Assembly (NCBI GenBank): GCA_900555045.1
Contig: USJW01000045.1
Coordinates: 1-34,352 of the forward strand
Source of the DNA: an uncultured Clostridium sp.
GTDB taxonomy: Bacteria; Bacillota; Clostridia; Lachnospirales; Lachnospiraceae
Direction of reading: 5' to 3'
Length of the DNA stretch: 34,352 nucleotides
Below, piece after piece: positions 1-7,565 of this stretch (position 1 is the first letter of the stretch; each line of letters starts with the position of its first letter). The notes below the pieces were generated by a model. The model did no database searches. It was given only the letters and a program-made list of their open reading frames with translations, and was not told the DNA's origin. The position numbers were made by a program, and so were the translations under genes.

Positions 1-50
1 GAGAAAACTCCCTGGAAATCGCCATCTTTTTCTTCCCCCCCGCCGCCTCC

Positions 51-875
51 TCATCGCTTTCCCATCTGCCAGAATGCAACCGCGCTGGCGGCCGCCACAT
101 TCAGCGAATCCACGCCATGGGACATGGGAATGCGGATGGTGTAGTCGCAGTCGGCTATGGTGTCCGCGGCCAGGCCGTCGCCCTCGGTGCCTAAGATGAT
201 CGCCAGCTTCTCCTCCGCCGTGACCCTTGGATCGTCGATGGAGACGGAATCGTCACTCAGGGCCATCGCGGCCGTCTTGAACCCCAGATCATGCAGCCGC
301 CTCATCCCCTGCTGCGGCCAGCTGGTCTGGCTGTCAAAAAAGGTCCACGGAATCTGAAAGACGGTCCCCATGCTCACGCGGATCGCCCGGCGGTACAGAG
401 GATTGCTGCACGCGCCGGTCAAAAGGACCGCATCCATGTTCAGCGCGGCGGCGGAGCGGAAAATCGCGCCCACGTTGGTCGGGTTCATCACATTCTCCAG
501 CACCGCGATCCGGCAGGCGCACGCGCAGACCTCCTCAAGCCGCGGAAGCGCCGGGCGGTACATGGCGCACAGCAGGCCGCGCGTCAGGTGGAAGCCGGTC
601 AGCTGTGTCAGCACCTCAAACTCAGCGGTGTACACGGGAATATCCCCGCACCTCTGGATAATCTCCTTTGCCTGGGTCTCCACATGCTTCCGCTCCATCA
701 GAAGCGAGATGGGAACACAGCCGGCGTCCAGCGCCCGCTCGATGACCTTGGGGCTCTCGGCGATAAAAATCCCCTTCTCCGGCTCATGGCGGTTCAGCAG
801 CTGCCCCTCCGTGAGCCGGGCGTAGATGTCCAACTCCGGGGCTTCAAAATCGGTGATTTCAATGATATTCGGCAT
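51..875 (-). CDS. TrmH/SpoU-family (SPOUT) RNA 2'-O-methyltransferase
   Basis: This 274-residue protein should transfer a methyl group from S-adenosylmethionine to a ribose 2'-OH in rRNA or tRNA. The three SPOUT motifs are visible: N131-x4-G-x3-R140 (NPTNVGAIFR), LGTEGDGLA at 228-236 and SLNVAAASA at 257-265, the knot that binds the cofactor. The N-terminal ~110 residues fit the SpoU substrate-binding domain (GIFIAESPKVIERAL at 35-49). Length is normal for the TsnR/RlmB-like branch. The start has AGGAGA seven bases upstream. It is read in the same direction as the SUFU gene upstream, 48 bases away. The exact RNA target cannot be told from sequence; the family call is firm. Confidence 0.93.
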   Translation of the reverse strand: MPNIIEITDFEAPELDIYARLTEGQLLNRHEPEKGIFIAESPKVIERALDAGCVPISLLMERKHVETQAKEIIQRCGDIPVYTAEFEVLTQLTGFHLTRGLLCAMYRPALPRLEEVCACACRIAVLENVMNPTNVGAIFRSAAALNMDAVLLTGACSNPLYRRAIRVSMGTVFQIPWTFFDSQTSWPQQGMRRLHDLGFKTAAMALSDDSVSIDDPRVTAEEKLAIILGTEGDGLAADTIADCDYTIRIPMSHGVDSLNVAAASAVAFWQMGKR

Positions 876-923
876 AGCTAATCTCCTGGAAACATTTTAT
901 TTCTTGGCGGGGCCAAACGGCGC

Positions 924-1583
924 TCACAAATACTCCTTCGTTCTCCCAAGGTCTGTCACGAGGAACGGGTTTTCCGCCCTCATCCGCTCATACAGAAGTC
1001 TGGCATTCCCGTGATCCTCCTTCAGCTTCTGAAGCTCCCGCTCCGTGATCCCCACCAGCTGGATAAACTCGGTTTTCCCGTAGATGGTGTCCACCGCCTG
1101 GGCCTCCGTATCGTAGACCGTAAGCAGCGCGGTGATCTTCGACTCCCGCCCGCGGCAGATGGAGGTGCCGTCCCCGGCCACATACTGGAAGGGCTCAAAA
1201 TAGCGTTTTTGTGTGTAGGTGTACCTGGCAAGGTTGCTCAGCATGTCGATGGCCCACATGCAGTTCTCATTGTCGGTCTCGGCCAGCTTGACTGTCATCT
1301 CGTACCCCCACTTGTTCCACTCTCCGCCCAGCGCCTCCTCGTCCGCGTACAGCTCTGTCATCCCGTAGGTGACAATGTGCTTGTACCCGTTGGGCGAATC
1401 GTATATGGAGTACCCGTCCAGATACTGGTCGCCGCCGAAGATCGCCCGCGCCACCATGTTGGTGCCGTAGTGAGCCGGCTGCTGGCCCGGGTACAGCGCC
1501 TCAAATACCCCGTCGATGGCATCCCAACCGGGCGCCCACTCCTCATTCTCAGCAAGCTTTGCCTGAAACTCTTCTCTGTCCAT
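924..1583 (-). CDS. SUFU (suppressor of fused) domain protein
   Basis: A 219-residue soluble protein without signal peptide or membrane segment. The N-terminal part matches the bacterial SUFU domain pattern: WDAIDGVFEALYPGQQPAHY at about 20-39, then LDGYSIYDSP and HIVTYGMTELY, followed by E47-like acidic loops and W/Y-rich strands. SUFU domains in animals regulate Hedgehog signalling; in bacteria the family has been linked to immunity proteins of polymorphic toxin systems, but many copies are orphans. No toxin, Rhs or secretion gene is seen beside this one, so its role is unknown. The family assignment is by motif recall, without a profile search. GAGAGGGG lies shortly before the ATG. Confidence 0.75.
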   Translation of the reverse strand: MDREEFQAKLAENEEWAPGWDAIDGVFEALYPGQQPAHYGTNMVARAIFGGDQYLDGYSIYDSPNGYKHIVTYGMTELYADEEALGGEWNKWGYEMTVKLAETDNENCMWAIDMLSNLARYTYTQKRYFEPFQYVAGDGTSICRGRESKITALLTVYDTEAQAVDTIYGKTEFIQLVGITERELQKLKEDHGNARLLYERMRAENPFLVTDLGRTKEYL

Positions 1584-1687
1584 CCCTGTCCCCTCTCTTT
1601 CCGGTCGGGTGCGAATTCGCGGTCCACAGCCCGCACACCGTCACAGAATACTTTACCATATCCACAGGATTTTGAACACTCCCACAT

Positions 1688-1745
1688 AAAAAAATCCCGG
1701 CGCGCCGCAGCGCCGTCCCTTTACGGAACCGCGCCGGCGCGCCGG
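1688..1745 (-). terminator. Rho-independent terminator after the uxaA-like pair
   Basis: Perfect 11-bp arms CCGGCGCGCCG (1697-1707) and its complement (1735-1745) flank a 27-base GC-rich loop. Read leftward the stem is followed by a run of seven T (1694-1688). It lies 27 bases after the stop of the dehydratase large chain and would end the symporter/UxaA transcript. Confidence 0.85.
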
Positions 1746-1772
1746 AATCAAATGATTTCCAACAAAACATCC

Positions 1773-2933
1773 CTACACAAACCTGCACACATGGTCCACC
1801 GCGATGTCGGAGAACCCGTAGGCCTCCGCCTTGGTCAGCCTTCCGTTGCAGACCTTTAACAGCTCCTCAAACAGCTTCTCCCCGCTCTCCCTGATCGTGC
1901 AGGTGCCAGCGATGATATCGCTGACATCGATGTCGATGTTGTCGGACATCCGCTCGTAGGTGACGTGGTTGCCCGTGACCTTGATCACCGGCACGATCGC
2001 GTTGCCCGTCGGCGTGCCGCGCCCTGTGGTGAACACCACCGCCTGACAGCCGCCCGCCACCATGGAGGTCACGGAGGAGATGTCGTAGCCCGCCGTGTCC
2101 ATGATCACCGCGCCCTTCTTCGTGGGCCTGGCGGCCTGCTCCACCACCTCGACCACCGGGCGCGTGCCGCCCTTGCGGATGCAGCCCAGGCTCTTCTCCT
2201 CCAGGGTGGAGAGCCCGCCCGCCTTGTTCCCCGGGGTGGGCTGTCCGGCCCGGCAGTCCTGCCCCGCCTTCGCCAGGTGCTCCTCGTACTCCTGGCAGAT
2301 CCGGATGATCTGGTTGTGGATCTCCGGCGTGGCGCCGCGCTTTGCCAGCACGTGCTCGCCGCCGATGAACTCGATGGTCTCACTCATCATCGAGGAGGCC
2401 CCCGCGTCCACCAAAAGATCGCTCAGCTCTCCCACCGCCGGGTTTGCCGCGATGCCGGAGGTGGCGTCGGAGCCGCCGCACTCAATCCCAAGGAGCAGCT
2501 CCGAGATGTCGCAGGGGACCCGCTGCTGCATGGCCGCCTCCGCCGCCATATCCCTGGCGGCCCGCACCGCCTTCTCGATGGTCTTTAAGGTGCCGCCCTC
2601 CTCCTGGATTCCGAAGGAGGCAACCGGCTTGTCGGTGAGCGCCTGAATTTTTTCCCGCAGCTCCTTGTGTGGCACCGTCTCGCAGCCCAGACCGATGATC
2701 ACCACGCCGTACACGTTGGGGTTGAGCGCAAACCCGGTCAAAACCTTCTGCGACATGGCGGTGTTGGCCGCCACATCGGAGCAGCCCGTGTTAAAGATAA
2801 TGTTGACGGCCCCGCGGACCTGGCTGGCCACCACGCGGCAGCTCTCACTTCCGCAGGCGCAGGCGGGCAGAATCAGCACATGATTGCGAATTCCCACTCT
2901 CCCGTCCGACCTTCTGTATCCCAAAAATTCCAT
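1773..2933 (-). CDS. UxaA-family hydro-lyase, large (C-terminal) chain
   Basis: This 386-residue chain matches the C-terminal domain of altronate/galactarate dehydratases and of sulfolactate sulfo-lyase SuyB. Seen motifs: GYRR-x2-GRVGIRNHVLILP near the N-terminus, GLGCETVP, LLGIECGGSDATSGIAANPA, and GRGTPTGNAIVPVIKVTGN near the C-terminus. These carry the cysteines and glycines of the metal-binding core. The start was set at the ATG at 2933 because GAGGAGGAAAATT stands directly before it; an upstream GTG lies inside that ribosome site. The small SAF-domain chain ends 11 bases upstream, so the two are translated together as a split enzyme. The substrate is not fixed by sequence: altronate, galactarate or (R)-sulfolactate are all possible. 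Confidence 0.88.
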   Translation of the reverse strand: MEFLGYRRSDGRVGIRNHVLILPACACGSESCRVVASQVRGAVNIIFNTGCSDVAANTAMSQKVLTGFALNPNVYGVVIIGLGCETVPHKELREKIQALTDKPVASFGIQEEGGTLKTIEKAVRAARDMAAEAAMQQRVPCDISELLLGIECGGSDATSGIAANPAVGELSDLLVDAGASSMMSETIEFIGGEHVLAKRGATPEIHNQIIRICQEYEEHLAKAGQDCRAGQPTPGNKAGGLSTLEEKSLGCIRKGGTRPVVEVVEQAARPTKKGAVIMDTAGYDISSVTSMVAGGCQAVVFTTGRGTPTGNAIVPVIKVTGNHVTYERMSDNIDIDVSDIIAGTCTIRESGEKLFEELLKVCNGRLTKAEAYGFSDIAVDHVCRFV

Positions 2934-2944
2934 AATTTTCCTCC

Positions 2945-3250
2945 TCACACCATCTCGCTCTCATAATCCCTGGGGATGCTGACAATATTCATGTGATCCA
3001 CCAGGCAGCCCTCCCCGATGGCCCGGGCGGCCTTTCCGATGGTCTCCCCGTATTTCACCACCTCGTCGCCCTCCCCGAATGGAACGAGGGCGATCTTGTG
3101 GCAGTACGGGATGTCCTCCTGCGCCGTTACGGTGCGGTACTCCCCGTCAAACCGGTAGACCACGGTCTCACCCTTTTTGATCTCCGCCACACAGGTGACC
3201 ACGTTGTCGGCCGCCTCCATCATCAGCGCGCTAATCTTTCTGGTTTCCAT
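2945..3250 (-). CDS. UxaA-family hydro-lyase, small SAF-domain chain
   Basis: A 101-residue protein equal to the N-terminal SAF domain of altronate dehydratase, or to SuyA. The diagnostic part is DIPYCHKIAL (about 52-61) followed by VKYGETIGKAARAI and VDHMNIVSIPRD, the V-H-x2-N turn typical of this domain. GAGGAGGAATTT precedes the chosen ATG (3250); the longer reading from an upstream TTG would start inside this site. It partners the large chain directly downstream and follows the symporter gene by 25 bases. Single-chain UxaA has about 495 residues, close to the sum of these two chains. Confidence 0.87.
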   Translation of the reverse strand: METRKISALMMEAADNVVTCVAEIKKGETVVYRFDGEYRTVTAQEDIPYCHKIALVPFGEGDEVVKYGETIGKAARAIGEGCLVDHMNIVSIPRDYESEMV

Positions 3251-3275
3251 AAATTCCTCCTCTATCAAACAAATA

Positions 3276-4517
3276 CTACGCGTTCATGGCGCCATCCGGC
3301 ACCTCGCTCAGAGCGCCCTCGGTCTTTGCCACCAGAACGGCCGTCGCGGCGTCGCCCACAATGTTGGGGATCACGCGGCCCATGTTCAGGATGCGGTCGA
3401 TTCCGGCCAGAAGTCCGATGGCCTCCATGGGAAGGTTCACGGAGCTGAGCACGATGGTCAGCATCACCAGGCCGGAGCCGGGCACGCCCGCGGTTCCGAT
3501 GGACGCCAGGGTTGCGGTCAGCATCACCATCACCTGCTGCATCATGGTCAGCTCAATTCCGTACACCTGCGCGGTGAAGATCACGGCCACCGCCTCGTAG
3601 ATCGCCGTTCCGTTCATGTTCATGACCGCGCCGAAGGGAATGACAAAGTTTGCAATCTCATCGCTGACTCCCAGCTTCTTCACACACTTTAAGTTGACCG
3701 GGATCGTGGCCACGCTGCTGCAGGTGGCGAACACGAACATGGCGGCCTCCTTGACGCCCTTCAGGAACTTGATCGGGCTCATGTGAGCGCACACGCCCAC
3801 CATCAGGCCCGCCTGGATGAGCACGGTGTAGATCGCGGATGCCAGGTAAACCGCCAGGATCGTCTTCATGTAGGGAAGCAGGATTGCGAGGCCATTGGTT
3901 CCCACCACGTTTGCCATCAGGCCGAACACACCGTAGGGGGTGAATTCCAGCACGATGGAGGTGATCTCCTTCATGGCGTCCGTGCAGCCCCGGAAGAAGT
4001 TCAGCACCACCTCGCCCTTGGAGCCCAACTTGATTAGCGCAAAGCCGAAGAACAGGGCAAAGAAGATGATCTGCAGCAGGTTCTGGGTGCTGAGCGCCTC
4101 AAATGGATTCTTCGGGATAATGTTGATCAGCGTGTCTAGGGCGCTTGGAATCACGACCGTGGAGGCGGCCGCCTCCTCCGGCACCTCGATGTTGACGCCG
4201 GTGCCCACGTTGATCACATTCGCAAACAGCAAACCGATCACGATGGCAAAGCCGGTGCTCACCAGGAAGATCACCACCGTCTTTAAGCCGATCTTTCCCA
4301 GCGTCCGGTAGTCGCCCACGTCCGCGGCCGCGCAGACCAGCAGGCAGAGCACGAGCGGCGCCACCACCATGGTCAGAAGGCGCACCAGAATCGTGCCCAG
4401 GAAATTGAACATCTTGGCCTCGGGTCCCATGACCAGTCCGCAAAGGATACCCAACACAAAGCCAACCATAATCCTTGTAAACAAACTCAAGCCATTCCAC
4501 TTTTTAATGATACTCAT
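3276..4517 (-). CDS. Dicarboxylate/amino acid:cation symporter (DAACS family)
   Basis: A 413-residue membrane protein of the GltP/DctA fold that imports a carboxylate or amino acid with Na+ or H+. Seen: ILCGLVMGPEAKMFNFLG near the N-terminus, the serine-rich hairpin FATCSSVATIPVNLKC, the MNMNGTAIYE helix, the GTAGVPGSGLVMLTIVL hairpin and the C-terminal DRILNMGRVIPNIVGDA segment that holds substrate and cation residues. The start at 4517 (MSIIKKWNG) is chosen over a longer frame because AAAAGGGGATTTACT precedes it and family members begin here. It is followed by the split UxaA enzyme, so the substrate is probably a sugar acid or other hydroxy-carboxylate. Confidence 0.93.
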   Translation of the reverse strand: MSIIKKWNGLSLFTRIMVGFVLGILCGLVMGPEAKMFNFLGTILVRLLTMVVAPLVLCLLVCAAADVGDYRTLGKIGLKTVVIFLVSTGFAIVIGLLFANVINVGTGVNIEVPEEAAASTVVIPSALDTLINIIPKNPFEALSTQNLLQIIFFALFFGFALIKLGSKGEVVLNFFRGCTDAMKEITSIVLEFTPYGVFGLMANVVGTNGLAILLPYMKTILAVYLASAIYTVLIQAGLMVGVCAHMSPIKFLKGVKEAAMFVFATCSSVATIPVNLKCVKKLGVSDEIANFVIPFGAVMNMNGTAIYEAVAVIFTAQVYGIELTMMQQVMVMLTATLASIGTAGVPGSGLVMLTIVLSSVNLPMEAIGLLAGIDRILNMGRVIPNIVGDAATAVLVAKTEGALSEVPDGAMNA

Positions 4518-4601
4518 AGTAAATCCCCTTTTCTTGTAAAATTGCGCGCTCACACGCGCCCCCTCGTTGTCTGAATGACCTCCTATGCCGGCATATTGTA
4601 A

Positions 4602-4637
4602 AAAATAACTATTTTTTCTCGAGAAATTCGTTATTTT
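4602..4637. promoter_or_regulatory. Inverted repeat in the leader of the symporter gene
   Basis: AAAATAAC (4602-4609) and its complement (4630-4637) enclose a palindrome TTTCTCGAGAAA (4615-4626). Read leftward, the structure ends in a T-rich run, so it may be a weak attenuator, or a DNA operator. It lies about 85 bases before the symporter start. Confidence 0.45.
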
Positions 4638-4665
4638 TGTCATATTCATTTTATATACAACCTAT

Positions 4666-4713
4666 TATAAAATCAATTTTATAGTATTTATAAGCATATA
4701 AATTAGATTTATA
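4666..4713. promoter_or_regulatory. Two perfect AT palindromes, candidate LysR operators
   Basis: TATAAAAT-CA-ATTTTATA (4666-4683) and TATAAAT-TAG-ATTTATA (4697-4713) stand in tandem between the divergent symporter and LysR genes. Both contain T-N11-A patterns, the loose LysR-box rule. The second one ends at the LysR ribosome site (AGGAGGAAGG), which fits negative autoregulation. That LysR binds here is inference. Confidence 0.6.
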
Positions 4714-4724
4714 GGAGGAAGGCC

Positions 4725-5660
4725 ATGCAACAGGAGATGCGCTACATCTACACGGTATACCAGAAGGGGAGCTTTTCCAAGGCCGCGGCCGCGCTGTACC
4801 TGACCCAGCCGGCGCTCAGCATCGCGGTCCAGAAGGTGGAGGCAGAGATCGGCATGCCCCTCTTCGACCGCAACCACCAGCCCCTGCGCCTGACCGAGGC
4901 GGGGGAGATCTACATCCAGAAGGTCCGGCAGATCCAGGCCCTGGAGGACGACATGCGGCGGCAGTTTAACGACCTGTCCGGCTTAAACACCGGCTCCATG
5001 CGCATCGGCGGCTCCCACTACTTCAATTCCTACGTGCTTCCCCCGGTGCTAACCGCCTACATGGACAGGCACCCGGGAATCCGCCTGGAGCTGGTGGAGG
5101 CGGGTTCCTTCGAGCTGGTGAACCTGCTGCGGGAGCACGCCATCGACATGACCTTCAGCTGCAGCCCGCTGTACCAGGACGATTTCGACCGCTACCCCGC
5201 CTTTCAGGACACCGTGCTGCTCGCCGTCCCCGCCGCCTACCCGGTGAACCGCGAGTTAAAGGATTTCGCCCTGACCGGAGCGGACGTGCTGGCGAAGCGG
5301 CACACCCAGCTCGCCTGCCCCATCATCCGCCTGGAGGCCTTCGGCGACACGCCCTTCATCCTCCTCACCTCCGGCAACAACCTGCACGCCCGCAGCGAGC
5401 ACTTCTTTGAGACCGCGGGCATAAAGCCCCGTGTCAAGCTGGAGGTTGCCCAGTTAGTCACCGCATACCACCTAGCCCGGTCCGGCCTGGGCGCCACCTT
5501 CATCAGCGACATCCTGGTCACAGACCCCGGCGAGGACACCCTGTACTACAAAATCAACTCCTCCCAGGCCATCCGGCACTTCGATTTGGTTTTGCCGAAG
5601 GGGAGCTATGTGTCAAATGCGCTGAGAGAGTTTATTCGGGTGTTTAAGGGGATTTATTGA
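4725..5660 (+). CDS. LysR-family transcriptional regulator
   Basis: A 311-residue regulator with the standard LysR plan: an N-terminal winged helix (residues ~1-60, with the GSFSKAAAALYLTQPALSIAVQKVE helix-turn-helix region, and LFDRNHQPLRLTEAG wing), a coiled linker, then a periplasmic-binding-like effector domain (IGGSHYFNSYVLPPVL at ~90; FILLTSGNNLHARSEHFF; GLGATFISDIL). GGAGGAAGGCC precedes the ATG. It is divergent from the symporter and UxaA-like pair, so it most likely controls them in response to their carboxylate substrate. A terminator shared with the long leftward operon follows it. Confidence 0.94.
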   Translation: MQQEMRYIYTVYQKGSFSKAAAALYLTQPALSIAVQKVEAEIGMPLFDRNHQPLRLTEAGEIYIQKVRQIQALEDDMRRQFNDLSGLNTGSMRIGGSHYFNSYVLPPVLTAYMDRHPGIRLELVEAGSFELVNLLREHAIDMTFSCSPLYQDDFDRYPAFQDTVLLAVPAAYPVNRELKDFALTGADVLAKRHTQLACPIIRLEAFGDTPFILLTSGNNLHARSEHFFETAGIKPRVKLEVAQLVTAYHLARSGLGATFISDILVTDPGEDTLYYKINSSQAIRHFDLVLPKGSYVSNALREFIRVFKGIY

Positions 5661-5676
5661 CGGCATTGAGGACATC

Positions 5677-5733
5677 AAAAAAGGAAGCTGCAAAACAGGT
5701 TTGTAACGCCTCCTGCTCTGCAGCTTCCTTTTT
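5677..5733. terminator. Bidirectional rho-independent terminator
   Basis: A 10-bp perfect stem GGAAGCTGCA (5683-5692) / TGCAGCTTCC (5719-5728) is flanked by A6 and T5, so it ends transcripts from both sides: lysR rightward and the iol/liv-type operon leftward. Confidence 0.9.
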
Positions 5734-5745
5734 CTCAAACGATTG

Positions 5746-5982
5746 TCAAGCCTCACTCATCAGGTACCTGTAAATTCTGTCGATGTCCTCCTTCTCATGG
5801 GCCACAATCTGTACCTCGTCAATTTTCCCGTGCGAGAACACATTTGCCAATATCAGATATTGGCTGAGCTTCGATTTCAAATTCAAGCGGTCCCCCTCAT
5901 CCGTGACCAGCTCCACCGTTCCCCTGCACTCCCCGATCACTTTAAAAAACTCTTCGATATTCTCAATATTGGTTATTCTCAT
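5746..5982 (-). CDS. Small hypothetical protein, last gene of the operon
   Basis: A 78-residue soluble protein I do not recognise. It begins MRITNIENIEEFF and has alternating strands and helices (GTVELVTDEGDRLNLKSKL, then IDEVQIVAHEKEDIDRIYRYL), which gives the impression of a compact alpha/beta domain. The start is set at the ATG with GGAGGG four bases before it; a TTG five codons upstream overlaps that site. It lies 26 bases after the isomerase and 13 bases before the operon terminator, with a normal codon pattern, so it is probably real and translated. Confidence 0.7.
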   Translation of the reverse strand: MRITNIENIEEFFKVIGECRGTVELVTDEGDRLNLKSKLSQYLILANVFSHGKIDEVQIVAHEKEDIDRIYRYLMSEA

Positions 5983-6008
5983 GTTCCCTCCGAACAATCT
6001 CTACGAAT

Positions 6009-6830
6009 TCACACCGATCGCAAATAGTCGATCGCAGATTTCGCGGCTTCCTTGCCGCTGGGCTGGGGCAGACACTCCACGGTCACAAAGCCCGCATACC
6101 CGATCTCCTTTAAGGTCTCCAAAATGGCCTTGAAATCCAGTGTTCCCGTCCCCGGCGCCAACCGCGTGTTGTCCGCCACATGCACATACCCCAGCTTCTT
6201 TCCCGCAAGCCGGATGGCCTCGCACATATCCGTCTCCTCAATGTTCATGTGAAATGTATCCAGGTGCAGATAGGTATGCTCCAGCCCATTTCGCTCAATA
6301 AATTCCAGTGTCTCCCGCGCGGTGATAAAGCAGTCCACCTCGTACCGGTTGATCACCTCAACGACCAGGTGCACCTGTTTTTCTCCTGCATACGCGTCCA
6401 GTTCCCGCATACTCCCGGTCAACAGCTTAAAGTACAGGGACGGCGGGTTATCCACCGCGAATCTCCCTTTCACCCACCCAATCACCACATCTGTCTCCAA
6501 TTTTTGAGCGGTGTCAATGTAGCGCTTCACCTGTTCAATCACCCAGGCCCGCTTTACCGGGTCCGGTTCCGCCAGGGACAGTGTAGTCTGGTTGTACAGC
6601 CGGCCTGTGACAACCGCGGCAATTTTCATCTGATTTTTTGCACAGCAGGAGCGAATTTCCTCTATTTTTTCCTCCGTAAACTCAAATTCCCGCCCGTGAA
6701 TCTCGATTCCATCCAAACCAATCTCTTTGCCGAACCGAAGGACATCGCCGATTGGTCCACACAGAGGCAAAGGGGCCGTCTGAGGACGCTCTTCGGCGTA
6801 AGACACGCCGAATTGAAATTTATATTCCAT
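6009..6830 (-). CDS. Sugar (phosphate) isomerase/epimerase, TIM barrel
   Basis: A 273-residue xylose-isomerase-like TIM barrel (AP-endonuclease-2 superfamily). The four metal-site strands can be placed: E in VEVINRYE, D in LHLDTFHMNIEE, H in YVHVADNTR, and E in VTVECLPQP. The NRYE and DTFHMNIEE segments resemble the D-tagatose 3-epimerase/L-ribulose 3-epimerase branch. It would interconvert keto-sugars or keto-sugar acids in the cytosol. It lies 9 bases after livF, so it belongs to the same transcript and probably acts early on the compound that the ABC importer brings in. The substrate is unknown. Confidence 0.88.
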   Translation of the reverse strand: MEYKFQFGVSYAEERPQTAPLPLCGPIGDVLRFGKEIGLDGIEIHGREFEFTEEKIEEIRSCCAKNQMKIAAVVTGRLYNQTTLSLAEPDPVKRAWVIEQVKRYIDTAQKLETDVVIGWVKGRFAVDNPPSLYFKLLTGSMRELDAYAGEKQVHLVVEVINRYEVDCFITARETLEFIERNGLEHTYLHLDTFHMNIEETDMCEAIRLAGKKLGYVHVADNTRLAPGTGTLDFKAILETLKEIGYAGFVTVECLPQPSGKEAAKSAIDYLRSV

Positions 6831-6839
6831 ACGCTTCTC

Positions 6840-7565
6840 CTATTCAATTCCAAGGTAACTCTTTTTTATGATATCATTGTTCAGTAAATTCTCAGCCGTG
6901 TCCTCCAGCCGCAGCACCCCCGTCTCCATAATATATCCCCGGTCAGCAACCGTCAGCGCGGCCTGTGAGTTCTGCTCCACCAGAAGGATCGTCATGCCGT
7001 CATCCTTGATCTTTTTGATCGTCTGAAAGATTTCATTGATCACGATGGGCGCCAGCCCCAAAGACGGCTCATCCATCATCAAAATTTTCGGTCTCTGCAT
7101 CAGCGCTCTTCCAACCGCCAGCATCTGCTGCTCACCGCCGGACAGTGTGCCCGCCATCTGATCCTCCCGCTCCTTTAAACGCGGAAATAAGTTGTACACA
7201 TACTCAAAGTCGTCCCCGATGCCCTTTTTGTCATTTCGGGTAAACGCCCCCATTTGGAGGTTTTCTTTCACGGACAAGTGTGAGAATACCTGCCTGCCCT
7301 CCAGACATTGGGCGATGCCCATGCTGCTGATTTTATGGGGCGGAAAGTTCTCAATGTTCTTCCCCATATATTTGATCTCGCCTCTGCCCCCGCCCCGTAT
7401 GAGACCTGAGATGGCCTGCAGTGTGGTGGTTTTTCCAGCGCCGTTGCTCCCGATTAAGGTTACGACTTCCCCCTCGTTGACGTAGAACGACAGCTCGCGG
7501 ACCGCGCATATTTGGTCGTAATAGTAGCTGTACTTCACAACCTCCAATATCTTATTTGCTGCCAA
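6840..7565 (-). CDS. livF: LivF-like ABC transporter ATP-binding protein
   Basis: A 241-residue ATPase of the branched-chain-amino-acid (HAAT) importer family. Walker A GSNGAGKT is at about 39-46, the signature is LSGGEQQ, Walker B is ILMMDEPS, and the switch histidine position has Q in LLVEQNSQAAL, which is normal in LivF. It overlaps the end of livG by 14 bases. LivF and LivG form the ATPase pair for LivH and LivM. In this operon the cargo is more likely a sugar acid or cyclitol derivative than an amino acid, given the iol-type enzymes; the name livF reflects family only. Confidence 0.92.
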   Translation of the reverse strand: MAANKILEVVKYSYYYDQICAVRELSFYVNEGEVVTLIGSNGAGKTTTLQAISGLIRGGGRGEIKYMGKNIENFPPHKISSMGIAQCLEGRQVFSHLSVKENLQMGAFTRNDKKGIGDDFEYVYNLFPRLKEREDQMAGTLSGGEQQMLAVGRALMQRPKILMMDEPSLGLAPIVINEIFQTIKKIKDDGMTILLVEQNSQAALTVADRGYIMETGVLRLEDTAENLLNNDIIKKSYLGIE

